DNA of 19,002 nucleotides, taken from JAWXUE01 sp044432865. GTDB lineage: Bacteria > Bacillota_I > Bacilli_A > Acholeplasmatales > Anaeroplasmataceae. Location of the stretch: NCBI GenBank assembly GCA_044432865.1, contig JAWXUF010000020.1, positions 1 through 19,002 on the forward strand. Direction: 5' to 3'. Both the position numbers and the translations under genes were made by a program. Shown here piece by piece: positions 7,661 to 14,915 of the stretch; position 1 is the stretch's first letter; each line of letters opens with the position of its first letter. The notes beneath the pieces were generated by a model. It searched no databases. It was not told the DNA's origin and worked only from the letters and a program-made list of their open reading frames with translations.

Positions 7661-8475
7661 TGAATAAAATGATAAAAGATTTAATTAATGAAATGAAGCA
7701 AAATCCTTTATTAACTAATTGTAATATTAATGAAGATAATTTTAAAGAATTCTACGAGTTCCATTATCAAAACATGAATTGTAAAAACTGTACTGGTCTT
7801 GCTAACTGCGGTAATAAAAGTAAGGGATATGAACCTGTCTTGTCTTATCATAGACCAGCATACAAAATGTGTAGTTTAATGAAAAAAGAAAATAGAAGTA
7901 ATGTTAAACCTCTTTTTGTAAGTGGACAATCACTGACTGCTAAATTAGAAGACTTTAATGTTTCTACTCCTGAAAGAAAGAAATGTTTAAAATGGGCAAC
8001 TGACTTTGTTCAAAACTTTCATAATCAAGAAAAAGCTTTATATCTTTATGGTCCATTCGGCACAGGTAAAACTTATTTATTAAGTGCAATTGCGAATGAA
8101 CTATCACAAAGAGGTATAAAAAGTATAGTAGCATTTTTCCCTGATTTATCCAGAGAACTTAAATCAAGTATAAATACTAACAATTTAGAAGAATTAGTTT
8201 TAGAATTAAAAACAATTGATTGTTTAATGTTAGATGATTTTGGTGGCGAGATGTCTAGTGGATGGTTACGCGATGAAATTATTGCGCCAATATTCCAACA
8301 CCGTCTAACTGAAGGTAAACCAACATTTATTAGTTCAAATTTAGATTATAGTGAGATAGTAAATCATCTTGCATCATCTAAACTTGGTACAGATCAATTA
8401 AAGGCTGGTAGAATTGTTGAAAGAATTAAAGCTTGTACTATATTAGTAACACTTGATAAAAAAGTAAATAAATAA
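7660..8475 (+). CDS. dnaI: Primosomal protein DnaI, helicase loader
   Basis: A 271-residue AAA+ ATPase that loads the replicative helicase in Bacilli. The N-terminal domain carries a zinc-binding set (C41, C44, C50, H64, C71), as in B. subtilis DnaI, where this region contacts the helicase. The ATPase domain has Walker A GPFGTGKT (131-138), Walker B CLMLDDFGGE (D192, D193), a sensor-type SSNLDYSE and arginines in GRIVERIKA near the C terminus. Length and motifs are normal. It starts at the A of the dnaB stop codon, so coupled translation with dnaB is likely and fits their shared role. It is the last gene of the rightward operon, and a strong terminator begins three bases after its stop. Confidence 0.96.
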   Translation: MNKMIKDLINEMKQNPLLTNCNINEDNFKEFYEFHYQNMNCKNCTGLANCGNKSKGYEPVLSYHRPAYKMCSLMKKENRSNVKPLFVSGQSLTAKLEDFNVSTPERKKCLKWATDFVQNFHNQEKALYLYGPFGTGKTYLLSAIANELSQRGIKSIVAFFPDLSRELKSSINTNNLEELVLELKTIDCLMLDDFGGEMSSGWLRDEIIAPIFQHRLTEGKPTFISSNLDYSEIVNHLASSKLGTDQLKAGRIVERIKACTILVTLDKKVNK

Positions 8476-8477
8476 TA

Positions 8478-8510
8478 AAAAAGATATCGATTAGTAATCG
8501 ATATCTTTTT
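8478..8510. terminator. Bidirectional terminator between dnaI and the Pr6Pr gene
   Basis: A perfect 15-bp stem (8478-8492 with 8496-8510) with loop AGT has A-rich and T-rich flanks, so it works on both strands. The stop codon and last codons of the leftward gene (stop at 8491-8493) lie inside the stem, so the same bases encode its C terminus and end its transcript. Confidence 0.9.
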
Positions 8511-9180
8511 CTATTTTACTTAAATCCAATTTATATTTTCCGTCTACTTTTATTATTCTATCATATAAAAACATTAAATATCCAACAATAGTAAATGCTG
8601 CTGTTAGGACTAATGCCCAAATCATTACCCCACCATATCCATATTCATTCACATCAATGAAGAAATAAGCGTATTGTAATTCATCATTTGGTCCAACAAT
8701 TGCTCCTCTAATTAAAGCGTAAATAAAGTAAACAGCTGGAATAGCAAGCCATGTAAGTGGATCAATTACTGAATAACTTTTTTTGCGGTCAAATATAATC
8801 CAGTCTAATACAAACATTAGAGGTACAATGTAATGAACAATTAAATTTTGTAATGTAAAAAAGTCATCTGCACTTGGATCTCCTAATAATAAGTGATATA
8901 CAACTCCAGTAATTAAAATAGCAATTGTAGATGCACCTTTAATTCTTTTGATATGTTCATTATATCCGATAACTTCACCACTACAAACTTTTTTAATATT
9001 ATAAATTAAAACTAGTAACATTACTATAAAGCAAAGTATGTTAGATAAATAAGTATAATATACAAATAAATGTGTGTTAAATGTACCTTCTAAAATTTCA
9101 CTACTTAAAAATAAACCTATAAAACTAAATGTGATAAAAATACTACGATAAACCAGTGATGCAATTCTATTATTATTCAA
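8491..9180 (-). CDS. Pr6Pr/AIG1-like six-TM membrane protein
   Basis: A 229-residue membrane protein with about six hydrophobic helices, recognised as Pr6Pr family (FAR-17a/AIG1-like fold) from FVYYTYLSNILCF in helix 2, LIVHYIVPLMFVLDWIIF in helix 4, the loop PLTWLAIPAVYFIYALIRG and a late YAYFFIDVNEYGYGGV. In the animal relatives AIG1 and ADTRP, a conserved Thr and His in the membrane form a hydrolase site for fatty-acid esters of hydroxy fatty acids. T43 and H116 here are at matching places, so a membrane lipid hydrolase is possible but unproven. The TTG start at 9180 is chosen because GGAG (9190-9193, minus strand) is nine bases upstream; the TTG at 9189 abuts that site. It has its own TTGACA/TACAAT promoter and diverges from YccF. 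Confidence 0.85.
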   Translation of the reverse strand: MNNNRIASLVYRSIFITFSFIGLFLSSEILEGTFNTHLFVYYTYLSNILCFIVMLLVLIYNIKKVCSGEVIGYNEHIKRIKGASTIAILITGVVYHLLLGDPSADDFFTLQNLIVHYIVPLMFVLDWIIFDRKKSYSVIDPLTWLAIPAVYFIYALIRGAIVGPNDELQYAYFFIDVNEYGYGGVMIWALVLTAAFTIVGYLMFLYDRIIKVDGKYKLDLSKIEKDIDY

Positions 9181-9202
9181 AAAAATCAACTCCTTTACAT
9201 CA

Positions 9203-9231
9203 ATTGTATTCTATTAATTATTTTGTGTCAA
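9203..9231 (-). promoter_or_regulatory. Strong promoter for the Pr6Pr gene
   Basis: On the minus strand, consensus TTGACA (9231-9226) and TACAAT (9208-9203) are 17 bases apart. The predicted start, near 9196, gives a leader of about 16 bases. Confidence 0.85.
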
Positions 9232-9247
9232 TTTAATAAACTTCTAT

Positions 9248-9266
9248 ATTCAACGATTAGTTGAAT
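9248..9266. promoter_or_regulatory. Palindrome between divergent promoters, possible operator
   Basis: ATTCAAC (9248-9254) and GTTGAAT (9260-9266) form a 7-bp inverted repeat with a 5-base centre GATTA. It lies between the -35 boxes of the leftward (9231) and rightward (9280) promoters, a place where one regulator could control both genes. No regulator gene is nearby; chance in AT-rich DNA is possible. Confidence 0.4.
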
Positions 9267-9279
9267 TGTGTATATGAAA

Positions 9280-9308
9280 TTGTAAAATTTTGGAGTTGGT
9301 GTTATAAT
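9280..9308 (+). promoter_or_regulatory. Promoter for the YccF gene
   Basis: TTGTAA (9280-9285) and a consensus TATAAT (9303-9308) are 17 bases apart, with TGT extending the -10 box. The ATG follows at 9325 after GAGGTG (9314-9319), so the leader is only about 10 bases. Confidence 0.8.
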
Positions 9309-9324
9309 TAATTGAGGTGAAAAA

Positions 9325-9684
9325 ATGAAAACTATAGGAAATATTATTTATTTTATTTTTGGTGGATTATTTAGTGCAATTGCTTGGTTTATAATCGGTG
9401 TTATTTTACACATTACTATCATTGGTATTCCATTTGGTAAACAATGTTTCAAATGTGCTAAATTATCATTAGCTCCATTTGGAAAAACAGTTGATCTAAA
9501 TTATTCTAAGCATCCAATTGCTAATACAATTTGGGTAGTAATTTGTGGGTGGTTATTATGTTTAATGACTTTATTTTCAGGAGTTATTTTATGTATCACA
9601 ATCATCGGTATTCCTTTCGGATTACAAGCATTCAAATTTGCTAAATTATCATTAGCTCCATTTGGTGCGGATATTAAAGGTTAA
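9325..9684 (+). CDS. yccF: YccF domain membrane protein
   Basis: A 119-residue inner-membrane protein of the YccF family, whose molecular role is not known. It is built from two tandem copies of one unit: hydrophobic helix, ITIIGIPFG, then FKxAKLSLAPFG. Copy 1 is roughly residues 20-52 and copy 2 is 81-115. About four membrane-spanning stretches are visible. The two halves also match at DNA level: 9448-9482 and 9631-9665 are identical at 34 of 35 bases. That is more than protein constraint needs and points to recent duplication or gene conversion. The start is set by GAGGTG (9314-9319). It is monocistronic, between its own promoter and a perfect palindrome terminator. Confidence 0.92.
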   Translation: MKTIGNIIYFIFGGLFSAIAWFIIGVILHITIIGIPFGKQCFKCAKLSLAPFGKTVDLNYSKHPIANTIWVVICGWLLCLMTLFSGVILCITIIGIPFGLQAFKFAKLSLAPFGADIKG

Positions 9685-9688
9685 AATT

Positions 9689-9722
9689 AAATACACACTA
9701 AATATTTAGTGTGTATTTTTTA
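9689..9722 (+). terminator. Terminator after yccF
   Basis: Bases 9689-9718 are a perfect 30-base palindrome (stem AAATACACACTAAA) followed by a T-run. It separates yccF from the thrS promoter, whose -35 box begins nine bases later. Confidence 0.88.
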
Positions 9723-9730
9723 TTTATAAA

Positions 9731-9759
9731 TTGACTTATTTACTTAATAGATTTATAAT
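9731..9759 (+). promoter_or_regulatory. Promoter of the thrS T-box operon
   Basis: TTGACT (9731-9736) and TATAAT (9754-9759) are exactly 17 bases apart. The transcript would start just upstream of or at Stem I of the T-box leader, near 9762-9766. Confidence 0.85.
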
Positions 9760-9762
9760 ATA

Positions 9763-9979
9763 AGAAATGCTATGAAATAGAACAATATGTAATAAATCTT
9801 TATTTAAAGCGAGTGTAGGACGGTGTAAGCTACATAATTAAAATTATTATGTTACTCTCTATGGAGCTAATCGTAATTTCTGCGTTAAAGAATAAAGAGT
9901 GCTAGACTTTCGTCTAGAACTAGGGTGGTACCACGGAAAATTTTTCGTCCTTAGAATATTATTTCTAAGGACGTTTTTT
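9763..9979 (+). promoter_or_regulatory. Threonine T-box riboswitch leader
   Basis: The leader binds uncharged tRNA(Thr) and switches transcription of thrS on. Stem I is closed by AGAAAT/ATTTCT (9763-9768 with 9876-9881), with GCT/AGC and ATAG/CTAT (9777-9780 with 9859-9862) around a K-turn formed by ATGAA and GG. The distal part is TGTAG/CTACA around a GACGGTGTAAG loop. ACT at 9854-9856, just above the K-turn helix, is the best specifier candidate (a Thr codon), though the loop is not fully resolved. Stem III is CTAGAC/GTCTAG (9902-9917). The T-box AGGGTGGTACCACGG (9922-9936) has TGGT to pair with an ACCA tRNA end. The terminator is CGTCCTTAGAA/TTCTAAGGACG (9946-9973) plus T6. This accounts for the long gap before thrS. 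Confidence 0.96.
9946..9979 (+). terminator. T-box regulated terminator
   Basis: An 11-bp perfect stem (9946-9956 with 9963-9973), loop TATTAT, followed by six T residues. Its 5' arm can alternatively pair with the T-box sequence upstream to form the antiterminator, which is standard T-box behaviour. Confidence 0.93.
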
Positions 9980-10000
9980 ATTTTAAAGGAGAAGAAGAAT

Positions 10001-11896
10001 ATGAAAGTAACATTCCCAGACGGAAACATTAAAGAATTTGAAACATCAATGAAGGTAGTAGATATTGCTCAATCAATATCTCCATCATTAAGAAAAAAAT
10101 GTATTGCAGCGAAAGTTGATGATTTATTAGTAGATTTAGAGTATGAAATTAAATCAGATGCTAAATTATTATTTTACACAAATGATTCTAAAGAAGCATT
10201 TGAAATACTAAATCATACTACTGCGCATTTATTAGCATTTGCAATTTCTGAGTTATATCCACATGCACAAATGTCAATTGGTCCTGCTATTGAAGAAGGG
10301 TTTTATTATGATTTTGATTTAGGTGATGTTAAATTAAATGATCAAGACTTAGTAACAATCGAAAAGAAAATGATGGAGTTATCAAAAAAAGATTTTCCTA
10401 TTTCAAAAGAAGTTGTTAGTAAAGATACTGCATTAGGAAAATTCAAATCAGATTTTTATAAATCTGACATTATCAATTCAATTCCAACAGATGTTGTAAC
10501 TGTGTATACAATGGGTAATTATAGTGAAGCTTGTCGTGGACCACATTTATCAAGTACTAATAAAACAAGATTTTTTAAATTACTAAGTGTTGCTGGGGCG
10601 TATTTTAGAGGGGATTCTAAAAACAAAATGTTAACACGTATCTATGGTACTGCATGGTTTAGTGATGATGCATTAAAAAATCATTTAAACGATTTAGAAC
10701 AAAGAAAATTAAGAGATCATAGAAGAATTGGTAAGGAACAAGAATTATTCATGTTAAGTGAGTATGGACAAGGATTACCTTTCTGGTTACCAAATGGTAT
10801 GGCATTAAGAAATGCTTTAATTGAATATTGGACTAAATTACATAAAGTTAATGGGTATGAGTTTGTACAAACTCCAATTATGTTAAATCAAACATTATGG
10901 GAGACATCAGGACATTGGCAAAATTATAGAGATAATATGTATACTACAGAAGTAGATGATACTTTATTTGCTGTTAAACCAATGAACTGCCCAGGTGGTA
11001 TGTTAATTTATAAAAATAAAATAAGATCATATAGAGATTTCCCTTTACGTTTAGCTGAACTTGGATTAGTTCATAGACATGAAGCAAGTGGAGCGTTAAA
11101 TGGTTTATTTAGAGTAAGAACATTTACTCAAGATGATGCGCATGTATTTATGACAATGGATCAAATAGAAACTGAAGTAGCAAATATTATCAAATTATAT
11201 AAAGCTGTGTATGAACAATTTGATTTAAAATTCCATATCGAGTTATCTACTAGACCAGAAGAAAAATATATTGGTGAAATTACAACTTGGGATATAAGTG
11301 AAAAAGCATTAGCTCAAGCTTGTAAAAAAGCAGGATTTGATTTCATTATTAATGAAGGTGATGGAGCATTCTATGGTCCTAAACTAGACTTTAAATTAAA
11401 AGATTCTATGAATAGAATTTGGCAATGTGGTACTATCCAGTTAGATATGAACTTGCCTGAAAGATTTGATTTAACTTATGTTTCTGAAGATGGTTCAAAA
11501 CAAAGACCTGTAATGGTTCATAGAGCATTATTGGGCTCAATAGAGCGATTTATTGGTATCTTAACAGAACATTACGCTGGGGCATTTCCAACATGGGTAG
11601 CACCTGTGCAAGTTAGATTAATTCCTGTAAATGCTGTTCACCATGAATATTGTGAAAAAGTAAAACAAGAATTATTAAAAGAAGATATAAGAGTTGATAT
11701 TGATTTAAGAGATGAAAAACTTGGATATAAAGTTCGTGAATCTCAAGTTAAAAAAATTCCATTTGGAATTGTAATTGGTGATAATGAAGTTAATGATAAA
11801 ACAATTACTTATAGAAAACACAAAGAAACAGAAACTACAAATAGTAGTCTAAAAGAATTTATAAAAGAAATTAAATCTACATATCCAAAATTTTAG
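10001..11896 (+). CDS. thrS: Threonyl-tRNA synthetase
   Basis: A 631-residue class II synthetase that charges tRNA(Thr). It has an N-terminal TGS domain (MKVTFPDGNIKEF), an editing-type second domain with HTTAHLL and GPAIEEGFYYDF, and GPHLSSTN. The catalytic core has the zinc ligands C330 (MNCPGG), H381 (TQDDAH) and H507 (VHRA), each exactly four residues below the E. coli positions C334, H385 and H511. EGDGAFYGPK and the C-terminal anticodon domain from WVAPVQVRLIPV complete it. The reading frame runs open back to 9899, but that stretch is T-box RNA. The ATG at 10001, behind AAAGGAG, is the real start. It heads a run with mnmE 19 bases downstream. Confidence 0.98.
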   Translation: MKVTFPDGNIKEFETSMKVVDIAQSISPSLRKKCIAAKVDDLLVDLEYEIKSDAKLLFYTNDSKEAFEILNHTTAHLLAFAISELYPHAQMSIGPAIEEGFYYDFDLGDVKLNDQDLVTIEKKMMELSKKDFPISKEVVSKDTALGKFKSDFYKSDIINSIPTDVVTVYTMGNYSEACRGPHLSSTNKTRFFKLLSVAGAYFRGDSKNKMLTRIYGTAWFSDDALKNHLNDLEQRKLRDHRRIGKEQELFMLSEYGQGLPFWLPNGMALRNALIEYWTKLHKVNGYEFVQTPIMLNQTLWETSGHWQNYRDNMYTTEVDDTLFAVKPMNCPGGMLIYKNKIRSYRDFPLRLAELGLVHRHEASGALNGLFRVRTFTQDDAHVFMTMDQIETEVANIIKLYKAVYEQFDLKFHIELSTRPEEKYIGEITTWDISEKALAQACKKAGFDFIINEGDGAFYGPKLDFKLKDSMNRIWQCGTIQLDMNLPERFDLTYVSEDGSKQRPVMVHRALLGSIERFIGILTEHYAGAFPTWVAPVQVRLIPVNAVHHEYCEKVKQELLKEDIRVDIDLRDEKLGYKVRESQVKKIPFGIVIGDNEVNDKTITYRKHKETETTNSSLKEFIKEIKSTYPKF

Positions 11897-11915
11897 AAAG
11901 GAAGGTGCATGACAT

Positions 11916-13241
11916 ATGAATATAGCTGCAATAGCAACTGCTTATGGAGTTGGGGCAATATCTATTATTAGAGTAAGTGGTCCTGACTGTATTGAATTAG
12001 TATCTAAAGTATTTAGTAGAGATTTAACAAAAGTTAAATCTCATACAATCAATTATGGAAATATCATTGATGATAATAACGTTATTGATGAGGTTATGGT
12101 TAGTGTAATGCATGCACCTAGAACTTTCACTACTGAGAACAGTGTAGAAATAAATTGTCATGGTGGGTTATATGTAACAAATAGAGTTTTAGAAACATTA
12201 TTAAAAAATGGATTTAGATTAGCTGAGCCTGGTGAGTTTACAAAAAGAGCATTTCTTAACGGAAGAATTGACTTAACTCAAGCAGAAGCAATAATGGATA
12301 TTATAGCCTCTGAAAATGAAACTTCATTACAGTTATCTAATAAAGCTTTAAGAAAAGAGATTACAGTATTAATCGAAAGTTTAAGAGCCAAATTAGTAAA
12401 TATTATGGCTAAGATTGAAGTTCATATTGATTACCCTGAGTATGATGATGAAATTGAATTGACAAACGAATTAGTTATTCCTCATTTAAATGATGTTATT
12501 TCTGAAATGCAAAATATATATGATAGATCAAAAGTTGGTAAGACTTTAGTTGCTGGAATTAAAACTGCAATTGTTGGGAAGCCGAATGTTGGGAAGAGTA
12601 GTTTATTAAACTTCTTATTAGATGAAGATAAAGCTATAGTATCAGATGTTGCTGGTACGACTCGTGATGTTGTTGAAGGAAGTATTAATTTAGGTAATAT
12701 TACATTAAAACTTATTGATACAGCTGGAATTAGAGAAAGTAATGATAATATCGAAAAGATAGGTATTACAAAATCTTATGAGATGTTAAAGCAAGCGGAT
12801 TTAGTTATTTTAGTTTTAGACGCAAATAATATAACTAAAGAAGATAATGAACTATTAGAAGCAACAAGTAATTATCCTAGAGTAATAGTCGTTAATAAGA
12901 AGGATCTTAATAACAAAGTTGATATCAATGAAGATTACATATTAATATCTGCAAAAAATAAAGATGGTATTGATCTATTAGAGAAAACTATAATAGAGAA
13001 AACTAAATTAGATAATTTGAATAACACCAAATTTTTAACCAATGCTAGACAAATAGCTTTACTATCTAATGGATTAGATAGTTTGAAAAGTGCTTTAGAT
13101 GCTGCTAATAATCAAACACCTATTGATATGGTTGAAATTGATATTCATCAAGCGTACGAAGCTTTAGGAGAAATTATAGGTGTAGTTAATAAAGACTCAT
13201 TATTAAATGAGTTATTTAGTAAATTTTGTTTAGGGAAGTGA
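11916..13241 (+). CDS. mnmE: tRNA modification GTPase MnmE
   Basis: A 441-residue GTPase that, with MnmG, makes the 5-carboxymethylaminomethyl-type modification of wobble U34. The N-terminal folate-binding domain starts IAAIATAYGVGAISIIRVSGPD and includes TTENSVEINCHGG and PGEFTKRAFLNGRIDL. The G domain has G1 GKPNVGKSS (221-229), TTRD, DTAG and NKKD. The C-terminal tail KFCLGK keeps the conserved cysteine (C438) of the family C-[IL]-G-K ending. Start and Shine-Dalgarno (AAGGAAGG, 11898-11905) are clear. Its partner mnmG is not in the window. It stops with TGA, four bases before yfcE. Lying downstream of a Thr T-box, it may share thrS expression. Confidence 0.98.
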   Translation: MNIAAIATAYGVGAISIIRVSGPDCIELVSKVFSRDLTKVKSHTINYGNIIDDNNVIDEVMVSVMHAPRTFTTENSVEINCHGGLYVTNRVLETLLKNGFRLAEPGEFTKRAFLNGRIDLTQAEAIMDIIASENETSLQLSNKALRKEITVLIESLRAKLVNIMAKIEVHIDYPEYDDEIELTNELVIPHLNDVISEMQNIYDRSKVGKTLVAGIKTAIVGKPNVGKSSLLNFLLDEDKAIVSDVAGTTRDVVEGSINLGNITLKLIDTAGIRESNDNIEKIGITKSYEMLKQADLVILVLDANNITKEDNELLEATSNYPRVIVVNKKDLNNKVDINEDYILISAKNKDGIDLLEKTIIEKTKLDNLNNTKFLTNARQIALLSNGLDSLKSALDAANNQTPIDMVEIDIHQAYEALGEIIGVVNKDSLLNELFSKFCLGK

Positions 13242-13245
13242 TGAT

Positions 13246-13782
13246 ATGAAATATATTATAGCAAGTGATATTCATGGTAGTGAATATTATGCAAATGAAC
13301 TTATAAAAAAATTCCATGAGTTAAAAGCGGATAAATTAATACTATTAGGAGATATCTTATATCATGGACCAAGAAATCCATTACCTAAAGATTATAATCC
13401 ACAAGGTGTAGTTAAATTAATTCAATCAATTAAAAATAAAGTTTTATGGATTAAAGGTAATTGTGATTCAGAAGTGGATGAGATGATTATGGGTATGAAT
13501 TTTGTTAATGATGGTGTATTAGTTATAAACAATACTAATTTCTTTTTATCACATGGACATATAAAAAATGAAGATAATAATAATCTTTCAGAAGGAGATT
13601 ATTTAATTTGTGGACATACACATATAAATAAACATGAAGTAAGAAACAATATTCATTATTTAAATTGTGGTAGTGTTTCTTTACCGAAAGAAAATACTAA
13701 AAATAGTTTTTTAGTAATTGAAAATAAAGTGACTTGTTTAGATTTTGATAACAATGTTATCTTTGAGGTTGAGTATGTATAA
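13246..13782 (+). CDS. yfcE: YfcE-type metallophosphoesterase
   Basis: A 178-residue calcineurin-like phosphodiesterase that aligns by eye along its whole length with E. coli YfcE, a Mn2+-dependent enzyme shown to hydrolyse phosphodiesters in vitro; the physiological substrate is unknown. The dinuclear metal site is complete: D8 and H10 (SDIHG), D36 (LLGDILYHGPRN), N72 (KGNCDSE), H103/H105 (LSHGH) and H124/H126 (CGHTH), followed by the family NCGSVSLPK. The GPRNPLP and GNCDSEVDEM segments are specific to YfcE over general MJ0936-type proteins. It starts four bases after mnmE and overlaps the next gene by 8 bases, so it is co-transcribed. Confidence 0.95.
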   Translation: MKYIIASDIHGSEYYANELIKKFHELKADKLILLGDILYHGPRNPLPKDYNPQGVVKLIQSIKNKVLWIKGNCDSEVDEMIMGMNFVNDGVLVINNTNFFLSHGHIKNEDNNNLSEGDYLICGHTHINKHEVRNNIHYLNCGSVSLPKENTKNSFLVIENKVTCLDFDNNVIFEVEYV

Positions 13783-14404
13783 AGTTATTTCTTTTGATTT
13801 AGATGGTACATTAGTAGATTCACTACAAGATATAGCAACTTGTATGAATGAAGTGTTAATAAAAAATAATATGCCTACACACTCTTATGAAGATTATATT
13901 GGATTCATTGGAGAAGGAGCTTATAGACTTGTACAAAAAGCAACTAATTTAAAAGATGTTGATTTATACTTTAATCAATATCAAGAATTAGCTATTGTTA
14001 AATGTACTGAGAAAGCAAAAGAGTTTCCTAATGTTACAAGTACATTATTAAAATTAAAAGAGAATTATAAAATTGCTCTTATTACAAACAAACCAATTGA
14101 TCAAGGTAAAAAAATAGTAGATTTATTTTTCCCTAATATTTTTGATTATGTTTGCGGTCAAGAAGAAGGTGTAGCTAAAAAACCTGATGTAGAGCCTATG
14201 GATAAACTATTAAAATATTTTAATGTTTCTAAAGAGGAAGTTCTTTATGTTGGGGATTCTCATATTGATTATCAATTCGCAAAGAACTGCGATGTAGATG
14301 TTCTTATATTATCTTACGGGTACTCTTCTAAAGAATTTAAATTAAGTATTGAAAATGAATGCTTAATTGATAACTTTGAAGAAATATTAAAAAATTTAAA
14401 ATAA
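13775..14404 (+). CDS. HAD-family phosphatase, Gph/PpaX-like
   Basis: A 209-residue HAD subfamily IA hydrolase with a small helical cap. Motif I is FDLDGTLVDS (nucleophile D8, acid D10), motif II is ITNKP (T104), motif III is the lysine in AKKPDVEP (K135/K136), and motif IV is VGDSHIDYQ (D161, D165). The sequence resembles phosphoglycolate phosphatase (Gph), which clears 2-phosphoglycolate, including that from repair of 3'-phosphoglycolate DNA ends, but pyrophosphatase PpaX and other nucleotidases share this pattern. The start at 13775 is chosen because family proteins begin a few residues before FDLDGT and GAGG (13765-13768) is suitably placed; the open frame extends ten codons further into yfcE. 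Confidence 0.9.
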   Translation: MYKVISFDLDGTLVDSLQDIATCMNEVLIKNNMPTHSYEDYIGFIGEGAYRLVQKATNLKDVDLYFNQYQELAIVKCTEKAKEFPNVTSTLLKLKENYKIALITNKPIDQGKKIVDLFFPNIFDYVCGQEEGVAKKPDVEPMDKLLKYFNVSKEEVLYVGDSHIDYQFAKNCDVDVLILSYGYSSKEFKLSIENECLIDNFEEILKNLK

Positions 14405-14453
14405 AATTAGAAAAAAAGAACTTTTCAGTAATAATATATATGAGGTGATTATT

Positions 14454-14915
14454 ATGAAAAGTTTTTTTATTTTTTATGCTGCTGTAATAGCGGCGGTATT
14501 TTGTTTAGTAAATACTAATTTGGATTCAAAGAATAATGTAATTATTTTCAATCAAAATGAAACATGTAAAGTTACAGTTAAAGGAGCAGTATCAAATGCA
14601 AATACATTTGAAGTATCAAGTTTAACGTATGTCTTTGAAGTTTTAATAATGGCACAACTTGCTTATAATGCTGATGTGTCTGGAATTGAACTTTATCAAT
14701 TTGTTACAAACAATACTACTATAACTATTCCATACGGAATAATTAACATTAATACAGCAGAGGTAGAAGAACTGCAAGAACTTGCTGGGGTAGGTCCATC
14801 ATATGCACAAAAAATAGTAGACTATAGAGAAATACAACTTTTTTCAAAAATTGAAGACTTAATAAATATTAGTCAAAGTATCTATACTAATAATGCGCAT
14901 CGAATTACCGTATAA
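14454..14915 (+). CDS. comEA: Competence protein ComEA, shortened HhH region
   Basis: A 153-residue membrane-anchored DNA receptor for transformation. Residues 4-19 form a single N-terminal membrane helix, and CKVTVKGAVSNANTFEV (38-54) resembles the SLBB-like domain of ComEA. The C-terminal DNA-binding part has IININTAEVEELQELAGVGP and IVDYRE (first helix-hairpin-helix, about 97-126), then FSKIEDLINI. Family members normally continue with a second GIG-type hairpin; here the tail is NISQSIYTNNAHRITV, without the glycine turn. GAGGTG (14442-14447) places the start at 14454. It ends 23 bases inside comEC. No strong promoter is visible in the 49-base gap from the preceding gene, so read-through is possible. 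comEB is absent. Confidence 0.92.
   Translation: MKSFFIFYAAVIAAVFCLVNTNLDSKNNVIIFNQNETCKVTVKGAVSNANTFEVSSLTYVFEVLIMAQLAYNADVSGIELYQFVTNNTTITIPYGIININTAEVEELQELAGVGPSYAQKIVDYREIQLFSKIEDLINISQSIYTNNAHRITV

Noticed and set aside
9899..10000. In-frame N-terminal extension of thrS by 34 codons
   Set aside because: The stretch is the T-box sequence and its terminator hairpin; the ATG at 10001 has a strong ribosome binding site and gives the normal TGS-domain start.
14405..14453. Promoter before comEA (TTAGAA and TAATAT or TAATAA)
   Set aside because: Spacings of 19 or 16 bases and weak boxes in very AT-rich DNA are not better than chance; read-through from the upstream genes is as likely.
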